Source of the DNA: Diphasiastrum complanatum
Taxonomy: Eukaryota; Streptophyta; Lycopodiopsida; Lycopodiales; Lycopodiaceae
Reading direction: 5' to 3'
Length of the DNA: 64,000 nt
Assembly: GCA_029204225.1 (NCBI GenBank)
Contig: CM055092.1
Coordinates: forward strand, 20,921,669-20,985,668
A program made the translations under genes and the position numbers. Below the pieces are notes generated by a model. That model did not search any database and was not told where the DNA came from. It was given only the letters and a program-made list of their open reading frames with translations. Below are positions 1 through 13,881 of the stretch, piece by piece. The first letter of the stretch is position 1. Every line of letters begins with the position of its first letter.

Positions 1-2535
1 CTCTGTTGGATCCATAGAAATGCCTGCGAACAGAATAGAGAGATAGAAAACAGGGCGGGCTCGCCTTCTACCTATCCCGAAACCTCTTTCACACTGAACA
101 GTAGACTATCTTCCTGTTCTTTATGAGCTGCTTTCACACTGAACCTTAAATTAGCCTTTTCTTATTGAGCTGCTTTCACACATAATCTTCGAAGAGTTTT
201 GCTCAATTCACCAAGACCCAATACCCAAGACCCATGCTCAAATCCCACTTACTCCATTACAAGAACGCTCTAATAGGGTCCAAAGTTGTTTGTGCCTTTA
301 TGTGGTTCAAATAATGCGTACTACCAAGGTGACTATGGAGGGATAGTTCTACCTATCGAGCCACCAAAGTACGTTTGTTCCTTTATGGGTTAAAATGATA
401 TGTATTAGGTAGTGTGTGCAAGTAGGGTGGTTATGGGCTATATGTGATAGCTTAACCTAATATTGGACTACCACATTACATTTTTGGTCTGTTGTGGCAG
501 CTCAATAAGTACATCCATTGATTATGGTCTATAGCATGGCTCGATAAGTAGAGCTATCGATTATGGCCCATAGCCACCCTCATCATGCATGCACGTTGGT
601 GGCGAAATAGATAGAGCTACCATCATGGCCATAGCAGCCCTACTCAAGCATGCTACCTGACGTAATTTGTTGTTTACTCTATCCAAACTAAGTAGTAGGG
701 AGGTAATCATGGAGCTAAGTAAGTAAGCAGGTTTTAAACATAGTAAGTTACATAAAATGGCATGGAACCATCATGTTAAGAGCCAATCAACAAATGACAC
801 ATATGCAAAACTCACCAAACAAACAATGACGTACATGTAACAACCTTGTATATTATGATCCCAATGCATCATTATCATCAAAAAAAACTACAACAACTAG
901 TCTCTAAGTAAGGTTTCCTTTTTTCCCTTCCTATTGACGAATAAGTTTTACTTAGGGTGTTTTCACACACAAGGGGACCCATGGTACTGCTAAGTCACAT
1001 CACACACTTGTCTAGGAGACCGTTATTCTCTCTCCTCTATCATATATGAACCACAAGGATGTTCTCCCACATCTAAAAATTGAAATCTTAATGTCCCCTG
1101 AAAAATAGCCTTAAAAGGCATGTGGATATGTTGAAACTACTCCCTAGCATCTCCACTTACCCCATGATAACATTTTTTTCAGCCAAGTCATCTGCCACAT
1201 GGGAGAGCTCACTTTTCTATGTGAGATGGGTAAAGGCTTTTTTACCATTTTTCTCTCCAATGAATGTTGAGTTTTTTTATAGATACACACCCCCCTACAA
1301 TTGTGTGTGACAATACCCTTAATCTCATGAAAAGCTCTAACCCACTCAATCTAAGTTGGTAGTTTGGAGCAACCATCAAGCCTCTTAATATGTCTAGAGA
1401 GAATTGCACAATTAGGTCCTTATATTCGTCTTAAAGAGATGCTAGATTTGTGAAAACTTCGTTGGCAGGGCCCATATGAGGATAAGCATAGTCCAACAAT
1501 ATCAAACTTACCCACAATATCTAAACCCATCTCATGTTTATTCATTAATTCCAAAGCAATAAGCAATTGGGATTATATACAAAAAGTTTGCATTCCTTTC
1601 ATTTGGAGTTTGAGCACAAAAATGCCTTATTTTTTGTAAATATATAACAATGGCATATTCTTGCATTTTGTAGCAATTCAATGCTTCTTTGACTTTTAGC
1701 ATGTATGCATCTTGGTATAATCAACATGTGGCACTATGAAACATCAAACGTAGGGGACAAGCCCACGATACACCAACATACCAAGTGTGGGAAAATACTT
1801 TGAGCATGTATGGCAAAGCTTGTCATGATCTTAGGTCACCTTATTTCTCAAGGACTCACATCACGAACGGTCTTCCATAGTCATGTTCAAAGATGCAGTA
1901 AGAGTGCTGCTCCACCCACCAATGGCTGCCAACAAATTTTTGGCTACAAATATCATCTAATAAAATAAAGATGGGAGCACTTCAAATCAACAATCTTGAG
2001 CAAGATTACTAAGTTGGTAATTCAGCAACTAAGTAGAAAGCTTAAGAGGAGATGGAGATGGAGATGGAGACATATTGGAATTCAAATACATTAGTGCCAG
2101 AAATTTAGCATAAAGAACCATCAATTTGCAATGCACCTGAAGCGTGGAAAATCTACATAAGAGTACTAGGATCCAACGCATAGTTTGCAGGAAAAAATCA
2201 AGCTAGAAGCCCTTGCACATACGTTTCAAAGATTCCCAATGCACTTTTGAAAAATTTTGCGGTGCTTCTCTCTAGCCAAAAATTGGATCAAATCATCAGT
2301 TTCTTGTTTGCATCTCTTGTGAGAAATTTCAACTAGTTTTGCTATTTTGGTCATATTTGTATATTTGGCACTTGAGGCCAATTTTGATATTATACTTAGA
2401 GTTTGACTTTTCAAAGTTATATTAGTCTAAAAGCATTTGAATAAACACTTTTTGAAAGTGTGTGAAGTGTAGTACACGAGTTTTAGATATTTGAGTTTGA
2501 ATTTGAATCTAGTCCACATTAATGCTAGGGTTTCT
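1..2535. other. AT-rich stretch with no recognised gene
   Basis: Only short scattered open frames are present, none with a recognisable motif or protein-like composition. A short direct repeat (gagctgctttcacac, twice between 125 and 180) and a GATGGA triplet run near 2,050 are the only local patterns seen. It is probably old transposon or intergenic sequence; that is inference. Confidence 0.5.
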
Positions 2536-2944
2536 GTTATGGAGGGAAACCAAACTCACTAATGAGTCATGGATCTACTATATATAGTTTTACACTCGTG
2601 GGAAGAGACACATTCTCTCTCCCTTATCTCACTTTATGCTTATACATGAGTTCTCTTGGGTTGTGCACTATATTTGTGATATCTTGCAATCTTGTGTGTA
2701 GAATGCTTATTTTATGCTATTTTCGGATCCACACGTGTGAAATATAGTAGATTATTGTTTTTGTACAGAGAGCAAATTCATCATATCTTATGTTTGATGT
2801 TTGATCAAGTTCTTATTGAGTTTGCATCTCTTTCATAGAGTACATGTTGGTTTTTCTACATTGGCAACATTGGTAGAGTTGATCTATTTCTAGCAAAAGA
2901 TCAGGTTATAGATTTGGATCTTAATTGATCTCAGATTCTTCACA
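2536..2944 (+). repeat. Probable 5' LTR of a Copia remnant
   Basis: The right edge is set by a CA end directly followed by a primer-binding-site-like sequence. A TATA-like stretch lies near 2,579, as expected of an LTR promoter. The left edge is a guess at a TG dinucleotide, because no second LTR copy is present for comparison. Confidence 0.4.
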
Positions 2945-2956
2945 TGGTATCCGAGC
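2945..2956 (+). promoter_or_regulatory. Primer-binding site (tRNA-iMet-like)
   Basis: The sequence tggtatccgagc differs by one base from the tggtatcagagc seen at other elements here (for example 26,875-26,886 on the minus strand). It lies immediately inside the LTR end, where reverse transcription would be primed. Confidence 0.55.
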
Positions 2957-3387
2957 TTGTGTTGCAGTTTTTGAAAGGATCAAGCACATCTATCAAGGAT
3001 TTGGAGAAGATATCAATGCTAGACCATGCTAGATTGACTTCTACTCAAAAATCGAGTTTCTTGCATATGTAGGTTGGATCCTTTGTAGATCAAAACTCAA
3101 TTTAGATCAATGAACTCGAGGAATTCTGATTTCACACCGTACTTACTGGAAAAGGTGATTTTTGATGCATTCTTGTGTTGCAGGTTTTGAAAGGATCAAG
3201 CACATCTATCAAGGATTTGGAGAAGATATCAATGCTAGACCATGCTAGATTGACTTCTACTCAAAAATCGAGTTTCTTGCATATGTAGGTTGGATCCTTT
3301 GTAGATCAAAACTCAATTTAGATCAATGAACTCGAGGAATTCTGATTTCACACCGTACTTACTGGAAAAGGTGATTTTTGATGCATT
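2956..3387 (+). repeat. Tandem duplication, 2 x 216 bp
   Basis: Two adjacent units (2956-3171 and 3172-3387) differ at one base as read by eye. They lie in the untranslated leader of the Copia remnant, just past the primer-binding site. The near identity indicates a recent duplication or gene conversion compared with the decayed coding region downstream. Confidence 0.9.
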
Positions 3388-3780
3388 AGGAAGGTCTCAC
3401 TTGAGGCTACAAGATTCTATATCAAGTTTGTAGCAATTGCATGAAGAATTTGAAATATTCAATTTTTTGTGATTTTGTTAAGACCTTAATTTTGATTCGA
3501 TCTCTATTTTGTGAGGTTATTGAACTTCATTAGAGTGTGTTTCAATCTTAGGAAGTGGCAAGATTCATTAGAGTGAGAATAGATCATAGGTTGATCAAGA
3601 TTTCTACATTCTATGTGTTGATTTGCTAGATATAAGTGCTAGAAGAGAATGGAGAGGTTCCATATCTTTCTGATTTCTTTCTAGAAACATTTGTTGTATT
3701 TCAAAAGAGTGCTTTGTGCATTGGAACAAGTTGAAAGAGAAGGATCAAGTCATTGCAATGTGGCTACATCAAGTGGATAC

Positions 3781-4960
3781 ATGTTGGAAGGCAATGATAG
3801 GCTTACCTCAAGCAACTATTCATTGTGAAAAGTGAGGATGGAATCACTTCTTGAGATGAATGATGTTTTGGATATTGTTGTAGGTTTGGAGGAGAGGCCA
3901 GCAACACAACAAGAACAATTGAGTTATGACAAGAGAGCTAAAAGAGTTCTACACATGATAAAGATGAATGTTACCAATGAACTTCTCAAGGAAGTTCGTG
4001 AGTGTACTTCATCAAGTGAGGCTTGGGAAGCTTTGAAGAAGCTTTACGAATCCAAGTCTACTTCTAAAGTGTTGACTCTAAGGAGACAAATCTTTCAAAG
4101 TTTGCAAAAGAATGAAGAAAGTCCAAATAATTTTGTTTTGAGAGTGGAGGCTTTGAATGATGAGTTATCTCGCATTGATGACAGCATTAAGGAAGGAGAG
4201 CTTGTTCAAGTTATTCTTAATGGTTTGTTGGATGCTCATGCTAACATTGTACAAATTCTTGCCATTCAAAGAACTTTTCCAAGTTTGATGGATCTTCAAG
4301 AGATCTTGATCAATGAATAACATAGGTTTCAAGCAAGATGTGGATCTACATCAACATCTCAAGTTGGAGAGGAGGCTATGTTCATCAAGGGCAAAAGCAA
4401 AAGTAAGTGGTCTAAAGGGCAAGATCAAGGGGAGGCTTCTTCAAATGGCAAAAAGACAGATTGGTCAAAGATAAAGTGCTTATATTGTGACATCAAAGGA
4501 CACTTTGCAAGTGAGTGCTATAAGAAGAAGAGAATGTCTTCATGTATGCTTGCTAATGATGGAGATCTATATTCATGTTGGATTGATAGTGGTGCAAGCT
4601 CACACATGACTTTTCTCAAAGAGAACTTCACTTCTTTGTTTGCATATGGAGATGACAAGAAGGTGATCTACACGGCCAATGATGGTGAGTGTGCAATCAA
4701 AGGAATCGGCACAATTCCTATTTTTCTCTCTACAAATAGGAATGTTCATTTGAAGGATATTTTGTTCATACCTTCCATTACCAAGAATTTACTTAGTGTT
4801 AGTAAGTAGAGGTTTCAAAGTTGAGTTTGATGGAGATGCTTGCATGATCAAAAGGAAAAATGTCTTGATTACAAAAGGTAAAAGACAAGGGAAATTGTTC
4901 AAACTAGATGCTTGTGTTATTGCTAACCAAGTTGGACTTCTAATTTATTCTTCAAAAAAT
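3781..4960 (+). pseudogene. Copia gag-protease remnant
   Basis: This is the N-terminal part of a Copia polyprotein. A gag domain of the UBN2 type comes first (SSSEAWEALKKLYESKS region). A CCHC zinc knuckle follows (CLYCDIKGHFASEC, about 4474-4515), then the aspartic protease active site WIDSGASSHM (about 4579). The frame from ATG 3781 is continuous but broken by TGA at 3826-3828 (expected Trp) and TAA at 4318-4320 (expected Glu). It then shifts at about 4800, where LLSVS continues as GFKVEFDGDACM in another frame. Integrase, reverse transcriptase and a 3' LTR are absent; the homology fades at about 4960, where minus-strand elements begin. It cannot be functional. Confidence 0.85.
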
Positions 4961-5259
4961 AAGTTACTTTCCTCCTCGAATAATCATCGATGGAGCTCAA
5001 AAAGTATTTTACTCCCCCTAGCAAAAGACTCTGCATGGGTCCACATATGTCATTATGTACAATATCTAACACACCTTTAGATGTGTGTGATAAATCAAAC
5101 TTGAAAGGAATTCTAGCACGGTTCGCTAGAATACAGCTTCGACAAACTATGAGGTCTAAAATATTGTCGCAGTCGAGATCTCAAACAACCTGTTTAGTTG
5201 ACATATTTCTAAGACAAGTAAAATTGACATGACTCACTACGTTATGTCATATTAAATCT

Positions 5260-5625
5260 CTATATCCTCTCCCAAAGTAGAAGTAGATAGAGCCTGAACA
5301 ACCGAAGCATTACAATGACTAAGCTTGTAAAGATTATCTCGCCTCTTTTCAAAAGCAAGTCAAATTTTGCTTTGTCTAATATCGAACAAGTATTCGAATC
5401 AAATTCGATTCTATGGCCCAAATTAGCTACTCTATTAATAGAAAGTAGATTTATTGTAAGATTTGGAACATGAAAAACATTTGGATTAAGAATAGTAACA
5501 TTTTTAAATTGCAATTTGACAATGTCTGCACCATCATTATTGTGAATACTTTTATCGCCCAATGAAATGTTCTTGTAAGTCATAGCTTGATTGTACTCAT
5601 GAAACCAATTTCTTTGGCTTGTCAT
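5260..5625 (-). pseudogene. Copia protease-region remnant
   Basis: The frame begins with HMTSQRNWF, the stretch that normally follows the DSGAS active site of Copia proteases. It continues with NVFHVPNLTINLLSI, matching the V-P-x-L-x-x-N-L-L-S core. The catalytic DSGA segment itself is missing because the LTR at 5634 interrupts the gene just upstream. That arrangement suggests that the neighbouring element inserted into this older one. No integrase follows. Confidence 0.7.
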
Positions 5626-5633
5626 GTGCGAAA

Positions 5634-6593
5634 TGTTGATAGAAGAAAATAATGCTCAATAGAGAAAAGACTGCATTCGATAGATGCACTGTTGAGCTCT
5701 ACAAAATAATCCTTCTAATGTATGACTACGCCTATCAAATTCGAACAAAACTATTGCATCTATTGCCACATTTGAATTCTAACTTTGAAATCATCAAATA
5801 TATATTAGATGATTTCATAGAAAAACATAACAAAGTGTACATTGCTATATCAAATATTATAATATCAAATATGGCAATATCGAATATAGCTACTTTATCA
5901 AAGTATTTAATAGTTCAGTCAAAACTATAAGAGAACGTAATCAGATTACAGTAGAACAAAGAAGCAGTAGATCATTCTGATGTTGAATGTGATAAAACTA
6001 TATAATCAATTCATTTAGTAGCATGTACAAATCAAAAAAATCATGACAACAAGACAATAGCAGTTGCAACCGGGTACTCAAAACTCTCTCTGAGTATGTC
6101 ATTGACTCAATATGTTGCACTTTCGCTAATAAGCAGCAAGCATTTCTTGCAATGCGCTATCTTAATCTCCAAGATCAATACTTTCTATTCACTGATCTTT
6201 GTATTGATTTCTGCTTAACTTAGAAAATGATTAACTATTTATACTAGTTATGAATGTCATTTAGGCTTATCCAAATGACAATTGAAGACAGCTATTTGGT
6301 CGCAAATCACGATTGGAACTTATCCAAATTACGACGTCACTCATCCAGTCGAGCTTTCCAAAAACTACTTGCAAAAACAGTTAGGGCAAGTCGTTAGCTT
6401 CAAAACAAGTGAAAATATGTTTAGTTAACATTTGATAGTTCGAACACCTTCGATACTCTTTGTCGTTGTTGAACCCGACTTTTAGCCATTCCCATGTATT
6501 TCTCCTGAATATGTAAAAACATAAGTAAAACTACAAACACTAGATGAATGAATAGATGTAGATTAAAGATAGATTACGAGGATAAATCCAACA
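5634..6593 (-). repeat. Copia LTR, minus strand
   Basis: Read on the minus strand it begins TGTTGGATTTATCC after a polypurine tract and ends near TATCAACA. Both ends match the plus-strand LTR at 54123-54427, which lacks an internal block of about 655 bp. A TATAAATAG-type box lies near 6228-6238 inside that block. This is the 3' LTR of the pol remnant at 6601-8260. Confidence 0.8.
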
Positions 6594-6604
6594 CTCCCCC
6601 TTAA
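6594..6604 (-). other. Polypurine tract
   Basis: The minus strand reads ttaagggggag directly before the LTR start. This is the usual plus-strand priming site of an LTR retrotransposon and fixes the LTR boundary. Confidence 0.75.
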
Positions 6605-8260
6605 TTTGAATCCATGAATGCCTTGACCTTCAAACATAGTTTTGCACAAAACCTTTTGTGTGCACCCAAGGTCAGTGCCTTCATGAAAATATTTGTTATC
6701 ATGTCTCGCATTTCACAATACTCCAAGATTGTCAAAAACTTTGCTTCTGACATAGTGATACTCGATTTCAATGTACTTATTCTTGGAATAAAATTTGGGA
6801 TTGGATGATAAATCATTAGCACTTTGATTATCACATAGGACAATTGTCGGAGCATTTTACTTCAGGCAAATGTCCGATAGTAAGTTTCTCAACCACTTTG
6901 CTTCCTTTGTTGCTTGAGAGGCAATGATATAATCTGATTCTATAGACAATAGAGCTATTGAGATTTGTTTGTGACTGTTACATGAAATTGGACCACCCTT
7001 GAGGAAGAATGTAAATGTAGATGTGCATCTATGAGTGTCTAGATCTCTTGCCCAACTTGCATTTGAATAACCACTAAGTATATTGAGTTTTTCGTTGTCA
7101 ACTACTCCATAACATATGCATTGGTCCATATAGCTCAAATGTATCTCATAACTCTTATAAGAGCTTTCTAATGTATAACATCATGATTAGTCATAACCTA
7201 ACTTAAGACACCAACTGCAAAGACTATGTTTGGTATTGTACAGATCATCGCGTACATAAGAGAACGTATTATTGAATGATATGGGTACTCACGCATCTGC
7301 TTCTTCTCTTCCTTTGTTTGAGGATGTTGATCCTTCGATAATTTAGTCATGGGTCCATTAGCAAATGAGCTAACTTGCAATTCATCATATTATATCTAAT
7401 TAGCATTTTGTAGATGTACATTTGTTGAGTGATGTAAATTAGCCTTTGTTTTTTGTATATTTGGATTTGAATACTGAGACAAAAATGAGCTTCGTTTAGA
7501 TCTGTCATGTCGAATTATGAGGACAACATTTGTTTTGCATATTCTATTAGTTCGACATTGTCGCTGAATAGCAGTTTGTCATCCACGTACAATGTAATGA
7601 TAACAAAAGAATGTTGCAATGACTTGAAGTAAACATTCAAATATGAAATGCTTGGGTTATAACCATGATCGATAAGAAAAGTGTTGATCCTTTGAAACCA
7701 AGCTATAGCAAATTGCTTCGAGCCATAAAGTGCTCTATGGAATTAACATACATGATTTTCTTTGCGGTTGATTAGATAACCTTTGAACTGTATCGTGTAG
7801 ATATCTTCTTCAATAACTCCATTTAGATACGCTTTTTGTACATCCATTTGATGTATCTTTAGATTCGCAGTAGCAACATATGCTAGTAGAGGTCCAATTG
7901 AAGAATGTTTTACAACTGGACTAAAAGTTTGAGTATAGTTGATATTCAATATTTGATAAAATTCTCATGTGACAAATCGAGCTTTTCTTCGATTGACATT
8001 TCCATATACTTTGTATTTGATCTTGAATATCCATTTGCAATCAACTACAATCTTTTTGGCAGGTAATTCTACAATAGTCCAAGTTTGGTTTTTGATGAGA
8101 AAGGAATTCTCTCTATCCATAGCTTCTCTCCATAGATCGAAGTCTGACTGATCGAGTGCTTCTTCGATAATAGTCGGCTCTCGAATGAGATAACAAGCAG
8201 ATTCATCAATATACCTATTAGGTGGTCTATAATCTCTTGCATAATGAAACTGAAATCACC
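6601..8260 (-). pseudogene. Copia reverse transcriptase-RNase H remnant
   Basis: Read from high to low coordinates, the pieces follow Copia order. FDLWREAMDRE and WIFKIKYKV (about 8040-8140) are followed by TQTFSPVVKHSSI and KIHQMDVQKAYLNGVIEEDIY (7743-7930). The catalytic LYVDD box is near 7580. The connection to RNase H follows, and RNase H itself contains SIESDYIIASQATKEAKWLRNLL and TNIFMKALT (6640-6960). The frame is broken by several stops and shifts, for example before FYQILNINY and after MNCKLAHLLMDP. It is joined to its 3' LTR at 6593. The 5' half (gag, protease, integrase) is not recognisable upstream. Confidence 0.85.
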
Positions 8261-9388
8261 TAGTTTCTGTATGTAGGTGGCAGACTCGATAGCAATGTCA
8301 TAGTTGCGTCTTGATTGTCAATAGTTGATTCCGAAAGTTGTCATCTACTCCAAGAGATTCTTGAACAAGTTAACATGATTATGAAGCCAATCATTGTTAG
8401 ACATCTTGAGTGAGAAGATCCATTTTCAATATATGCAAAACAGTTTTGATTTTGATGAACCTGAGTTTGAATTTGTGCCTTGTTTTGAATTCGAATTATT
8501 ATTCAATTTCATACTTTACATACGTTCTTCAATGTCTCGATTTCATCTTGGCTAAGTGATGTCCCAAAGCTCACACACCATTTTTCTTCATTCTTGGCAA
8601 CTGGGGCAACTATGCTTTTATTTGGTTGTTAAGTGTGGGTGATGTCGGTAGGGTAAAACCACATATACTGCATTATATCACCAGCATTGTGTCATCGTAT
8701 GCCATAAAAGCTAGGAGCAACAATTGTCTCTAATGCTCTTCCTGATGCAAGCAAACGACCACATTTCTTTATGCCATCTGCCATCACGTCCGATAGCCCA
8801 CATGATGGTCTTGTAAACGTCTCTCTCCATAATGGCACTTGACAATGGGAGATGTTGTTTGTTCATATGCTCTCGATGAGGCACATGTGAAGAAAATCAG
8901 ATCACAAAGACTGAATTATGCACTTTGATCTTTGGATGAAATGGAAAGTACATCTAGCTTCATGAACAATGTAGAAATATTGCATCTACTACACATAGAA
9001 GATGGAAAATCAACAAGAACTTGTCAAAACCACTTATGTAAGTTTATTTACTGTTCCAGTTCGTACAATAGCTGTACAACAACAGTACTCACACGTGGGA
9101 ACTCATACATATAAGAAAAATAGCATTCTATACACAAGAATCCGCTATATCATCACCAAAATTTAACAATGGATGTAGAACCCCAAAGAGATACCTTCCA
9201 TAAGAATGAATGAGAGAAGAATGAGAGAGATGAAATGCTCCCATGCTTGTAGCCTATTTATAACAGCCCTTTGGCCTATTTGGATGCTTTTACTCAAGCT
9301 TATCAACTTATGGAAGGTTCTAGGTCTCTTCCAGACCCTATATCTAAAATGACTAGATTCAATGCACATGAATAAGCCAATTACAATA
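8261..9388. other. Unassigned stretch between Copia remnants
   Basis: Its left end may be the decayed integrase-RT linker of the neighbouring element. No conserved motif is legible in the rest, and open frames are short. Confidence 0.4.
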
Positions 9389-10195
<807 letters not shown>

Positions 10196-10925
10196 TGTTG
10201 GAGAAAGAGGGTGTGTGAGTGTGAGGAACAAAAATAATAGCTCCAAAATAAAACGAACACGAAGAGAAGCGAACTCGAAACTTGAACATAAAGTGTTCGT
10301 GCGCAGCGGAATGAGCTATATTACTCTTTCTCTAAGCATGACTACGCTTATCAGAAATGAACAGAACGTTAGTGATAGAAATCACGGTCATTCTGATTAT
10401 GTAGCCAAACATTAACAAAACATCAGAAGAATCATTAGTCGTGAATGATTCGCGAAGAGCTAGATTGAACTAGACTGATAATCAGTCGCGAACGATTCGC
10501 GAAAGGCGAGACTAAATATTAGTCGTCAACAGCTAGACTAATAATAACTCTCTAAGAATAGATTACCAGATTGAGCAACAAGATAGTCAGACAAAATGAA
10601 GAAAATCATAGTGATATTAACACAAATCTGAATGTAGAACAAAGGAGCTGTTATCAGATTAAGTACAGCAAAATATACATGTCAATAATGCGGTAGAGCA
10701 CAAGACAATAGCGGATGAAACCGCGTGCTCTGCAAAGCTAATTCAATCTGTAAAAGGAATGAACCTATTTTTGACAATAAAGAATCAATGCGCAAGGCAT
10801 CTACTTTGTCTATCTCTCATAAGCTTCTGATACGTGCTCTACTTTACACACACACTTGTTATATGCAAATGATATTCAATATATACACAATTTACAGGTG
10901 TGCAGATGAAGAAAGTACAAAGTGG
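10196..10925 (-). repeat. Second LTR-like copy
   Basis: Its first 250 bp align by eye with 9389-9680: the shared start, gcatgactacgc, gtagccaaacatta, and repeated attagtcgcga units. Later parts are only loosely similar. It may be the 3' LTR of the RNase H remnant at 11318. The right edge is uncertain. Confidence 0.5.
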
Positions 10926-11317
10926 ATGTGCTATTTGTAGGAGATCGTGGGTGGCTATTGTCGTTGTCAAATCCATTAGCACCATTGTATGGGATGAGCG
11001 TGAAAGGGGCTGTGACGTCAGTCTTCACTGAAATGAACGTTGGTGAATATGCAAAAAATGCGTCACTCTGTCGAAATGCCTTAGGATTTGATTTACAGGG
11101 TGCCTTCGCTTTTCCTAGGGCACCTTTGGCATTTTTTTGGTAAGGCAATGTCGTCTTTTTTGCCTGTCACAAAACTCGTGTAAAAATACAGTGTCGCATT
11201 TTTCGCCTTTCTTTCGCCTGTGAGAATTTACTTGTAAATATGCAGACAGTGCGACAACGTGAGTAAAAATGCAGCATGAATGGAGGCAGATTAAAATGGG
11301 ATTTAGGAGAGTTTTTT
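10926..11317. other. Unassigned stretch
   Basis: Contains opposing open frames of 73 and 90 codons without recognisable motifs. It lies between an LTR-like repeat and a Copia RNase H end, so it is probably transposon untranslated sequence. Confidence 0.35.
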
Positions 11318-11990
11318 TTAGTTGTTGTGTGCATTAACACTTAATGCTTTCGTGAATATATCTGCAACCATGTCCTGCGTTCTACAATACGTTAAGCTCA
11401 CCTCCTTGTTGAGAACCTTGCCCCTGATATAGTGATGTGTGATTTCAATGTGCTTACTCCTAGAGTGAAATATAGGGTTGGCCGATAAGGCAACAACACT
11501 CTGATTACCACAGAATAAAATTGTAGGACTGTACTGATACAGATTAACGTCTGACAGTAAATTTCTCAACCAAAACGCTTCCTTAATAGATTGAGAAACA
11601 GCAATGTATTCTACTCCTGTAGAAGAAAGAGCGATAGAGGTTTGCTTACGACTGTTCCATGAGATAGGACCACTGTTGAAGAAGAATGTAAATTCAGATG
11701 TGGACTTATGATTATCTACATCTCCTCCTCAGCTTGCATCAGAATATCCACTGAACTGATGAAGATTGTCGTTGCTGACTTCTCCATAGCAGATGCACTG
11801 GTCCATAGTAGTTTGAATATACCTCATGACTCTTATGAGAGCCTTCCAATGGGTAATGTCAGGATTAGCCATATATTGGCTGAGTGAGCTTACTGCAAAA
11901 GAGATACCTGGTCTTGTACAGACCATTGCGTACATGAGAGATCCAAGTATCGATCGATAAAGATACTTTCTCATCTATAGACAACCATAA
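11318..11990 (-). pseudogene. Copia RNase H remnant (element A)
   Basis: The minus strand encodes YLYRSILGSLMYAM and THWKALIRVMRYI (11729-11974), the link between Copia RT and RNase H. After an in-frame break it encodes SKHIEITHHYIRGKV and MVADIFTKALS (11318-11569), the end of RNase H. The protein is closer to the remnants at 6601-8260 and 54480-55092 (shared MDQCICYG) than to its neighbour at 12109. It is therefore a separate copy, cut off at about 11,980. Confidence 0.8.
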
Positions 11991-12108
11991 AATTCTCTTC
12001 TTAATAACGTTTGTGTGAGAGAAGTGAGAGTTATCATTCAACAAGAATGCAAAGGTGTAGAACAATAGCGAATCTGTATATTGAAGCAATTGAGATTTAA
12101 CATACCTA

Positions 12109-13764
12109 CTAAAGTATGTTATCTCTAGACAATGGCCTTGTCAAAATATCAGCCAACATATTGTCTATATGACAGTAACTTAGTACAACATCTTGACTAT
12201 GAACTTTCTCTCTAAGAAAATGGAATTGAACTTCTATATGCTTAGTTCTATTATGAGTTCGTGGGTTCAGATAAAGAGCTATGCAGCTCTGATTGTCACA
12301 CTAGAGTATTGTTGGACTGATCTGTGGGATTTGCAGATCCTGCAACAGCCTCCTTAGCCAAATTATCTCCTTCACTGTTGATATAGCTACAACATATTCT
12401 GATTTTATGGAGGACAGAGAAATGCATTTATGCTTTCCGTTGTTCCATGAGGTGGGTCCTCCTGCAAGGAAACAAATGTAGCCTAATGTGGATTTTTTGG
12501 TATCCACGTCTCCTGCCCAATCTGAATCTGAATAAGTGGTCAATGTGAGTGCAGCTTCTGTATTGCCATTATAGCTCAAAGCATAGTGCTTTGTAGCTTG
12601 AATGTACCTCAATACTCTTTGCAAAGCTTTCCAGTGTTGTAGGCCTAGATTGGACATGTACTGAGACAATGTGCTTATTACATATGCTAGATCAGACGTG
12701 TGTAGATCACATAATACATAATAGATCCTACGATAGACTAATAAGGATACCTGCACATTTCTTGTTGATCTACTTGAGTTTTGGGGCACATGTCTTTGGA
12801 TAGCCTAGCTCCTGGATCCATAGGTGTGTCTATGGGCTTGCAATCCTCCATGCCATATCTGCGAAGTACATTAGTCAAGTAAGATTCTTGGCTTATAGCT
12901 ATCCTTCTGCTTGCGTGATCTTCGTTGATCTCCATACCAAAAAGGTAATGGACTGGGCCGTCATCTCAAACTTTGATGAAAGCAGAGATTTGGTTTCATG
13001 TAATAACTGATTTGAATTGCTGGTAATTAAAGAATCGTCAATGTATAATGCTATTATGATGTAGCTTGACCCTTTACACCTGAGATATACATTGCAGTCT
13101 GCGAAGCAAGAAGTAAAATTGTGCTGCAACAAGAAATGATTAATTCTGTCATACTATGCCCTAGGAGCTTGCTTAAGACCATATAAAGCCTTATGCAATT
13201 TACATACCAGATGCTCCTTGCCTTGAAGGACGTAACCTTTTGGTTGATAGATGAATATATCTTCTTGTATAAATCCGTGTAGGAATGTCATCTGGACGTC
13301 CATCTGGTGAATGTCCAGATCTTTTGTAGCAGCTATAGCCAGTAAGGTACGAATAGACTGATGTTTTACCACTGGACTAAAGGTCTCAGTGTAGTCTATC
13401 ACATATACTTGTTCAAAGCCTTTAGCCACTAATCTAGCTTTCCATTTGGATATGGATCCATCTGGTTTAAGCTTTAGCTTAAAGATCCACTTGGACTCAA
13501 CTGGTTTTACACTAGTAGGAGGATTGACAAGACTCCAGGTCTTGTTCTTCATTAGGCATCCATGGTAGCCTTCCAATTGTCTGCATCGGGCATTGACAAA
13601 GCTTCTGCAACTGTGGCAGGTTCATCATGACTGATGAATACTTGAGAGACAAAATGATCAGGTTGTTGTCGTTGTCTTGCAGACCTTCGAACTGCAAGTG
13701 CTTGAGTGGATGATTCTCCTTGGTAAATGATTATGATCATAGCATCTTGTGGCTGAACAATCAT
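12109..13764 (-). pseudogene. Copia RT-RNase H region (element B)
   Basis: Reverse transcriptase and RNase H of a Copia polyprotein. WSLVNPPTSVKPVESKW and KARLVAKGFEQ open the RT domain. IHQMDVQMTFLHGFIQEDIF follows, and the catalytic box reads LYIDDS (about 13040), where YVDD is usual. RNase H includes YSDSDWAGDVDTKKSTLGY and SIKSEYVVAISTVKE, and ends DILTRPLSRDNIL before TAG at 12109-12111. An in-frame TAG at 12301-12303 sits where the young Copia element nearby has Gln (TILQCDSQSC). Other breaks lie near 12,740-12,940 and 13,140. The domain order continues into integrase and protease at higher coordinates, so this is one element with its pol broken by several mutations. Confidence 0.88.
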
Positions 13765-13881
13765 GGGTCTAAGCTTATCGATGGTAAGTGAAGCTGTTGG
13801 GACAAACTCCTTTGTCTGAACAATCGTAGGTCATTGCCTAACTATGGATGGTGGAGCTGCTATGGCATACTCTTGCATTGG

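Noticed and set aside
10922-11148. Opposed frames of 73 and 90 codons
   Set aside because: No motif or splice context, and both cover the same bases between an LTR-like repeat and a Copia RNase H end.
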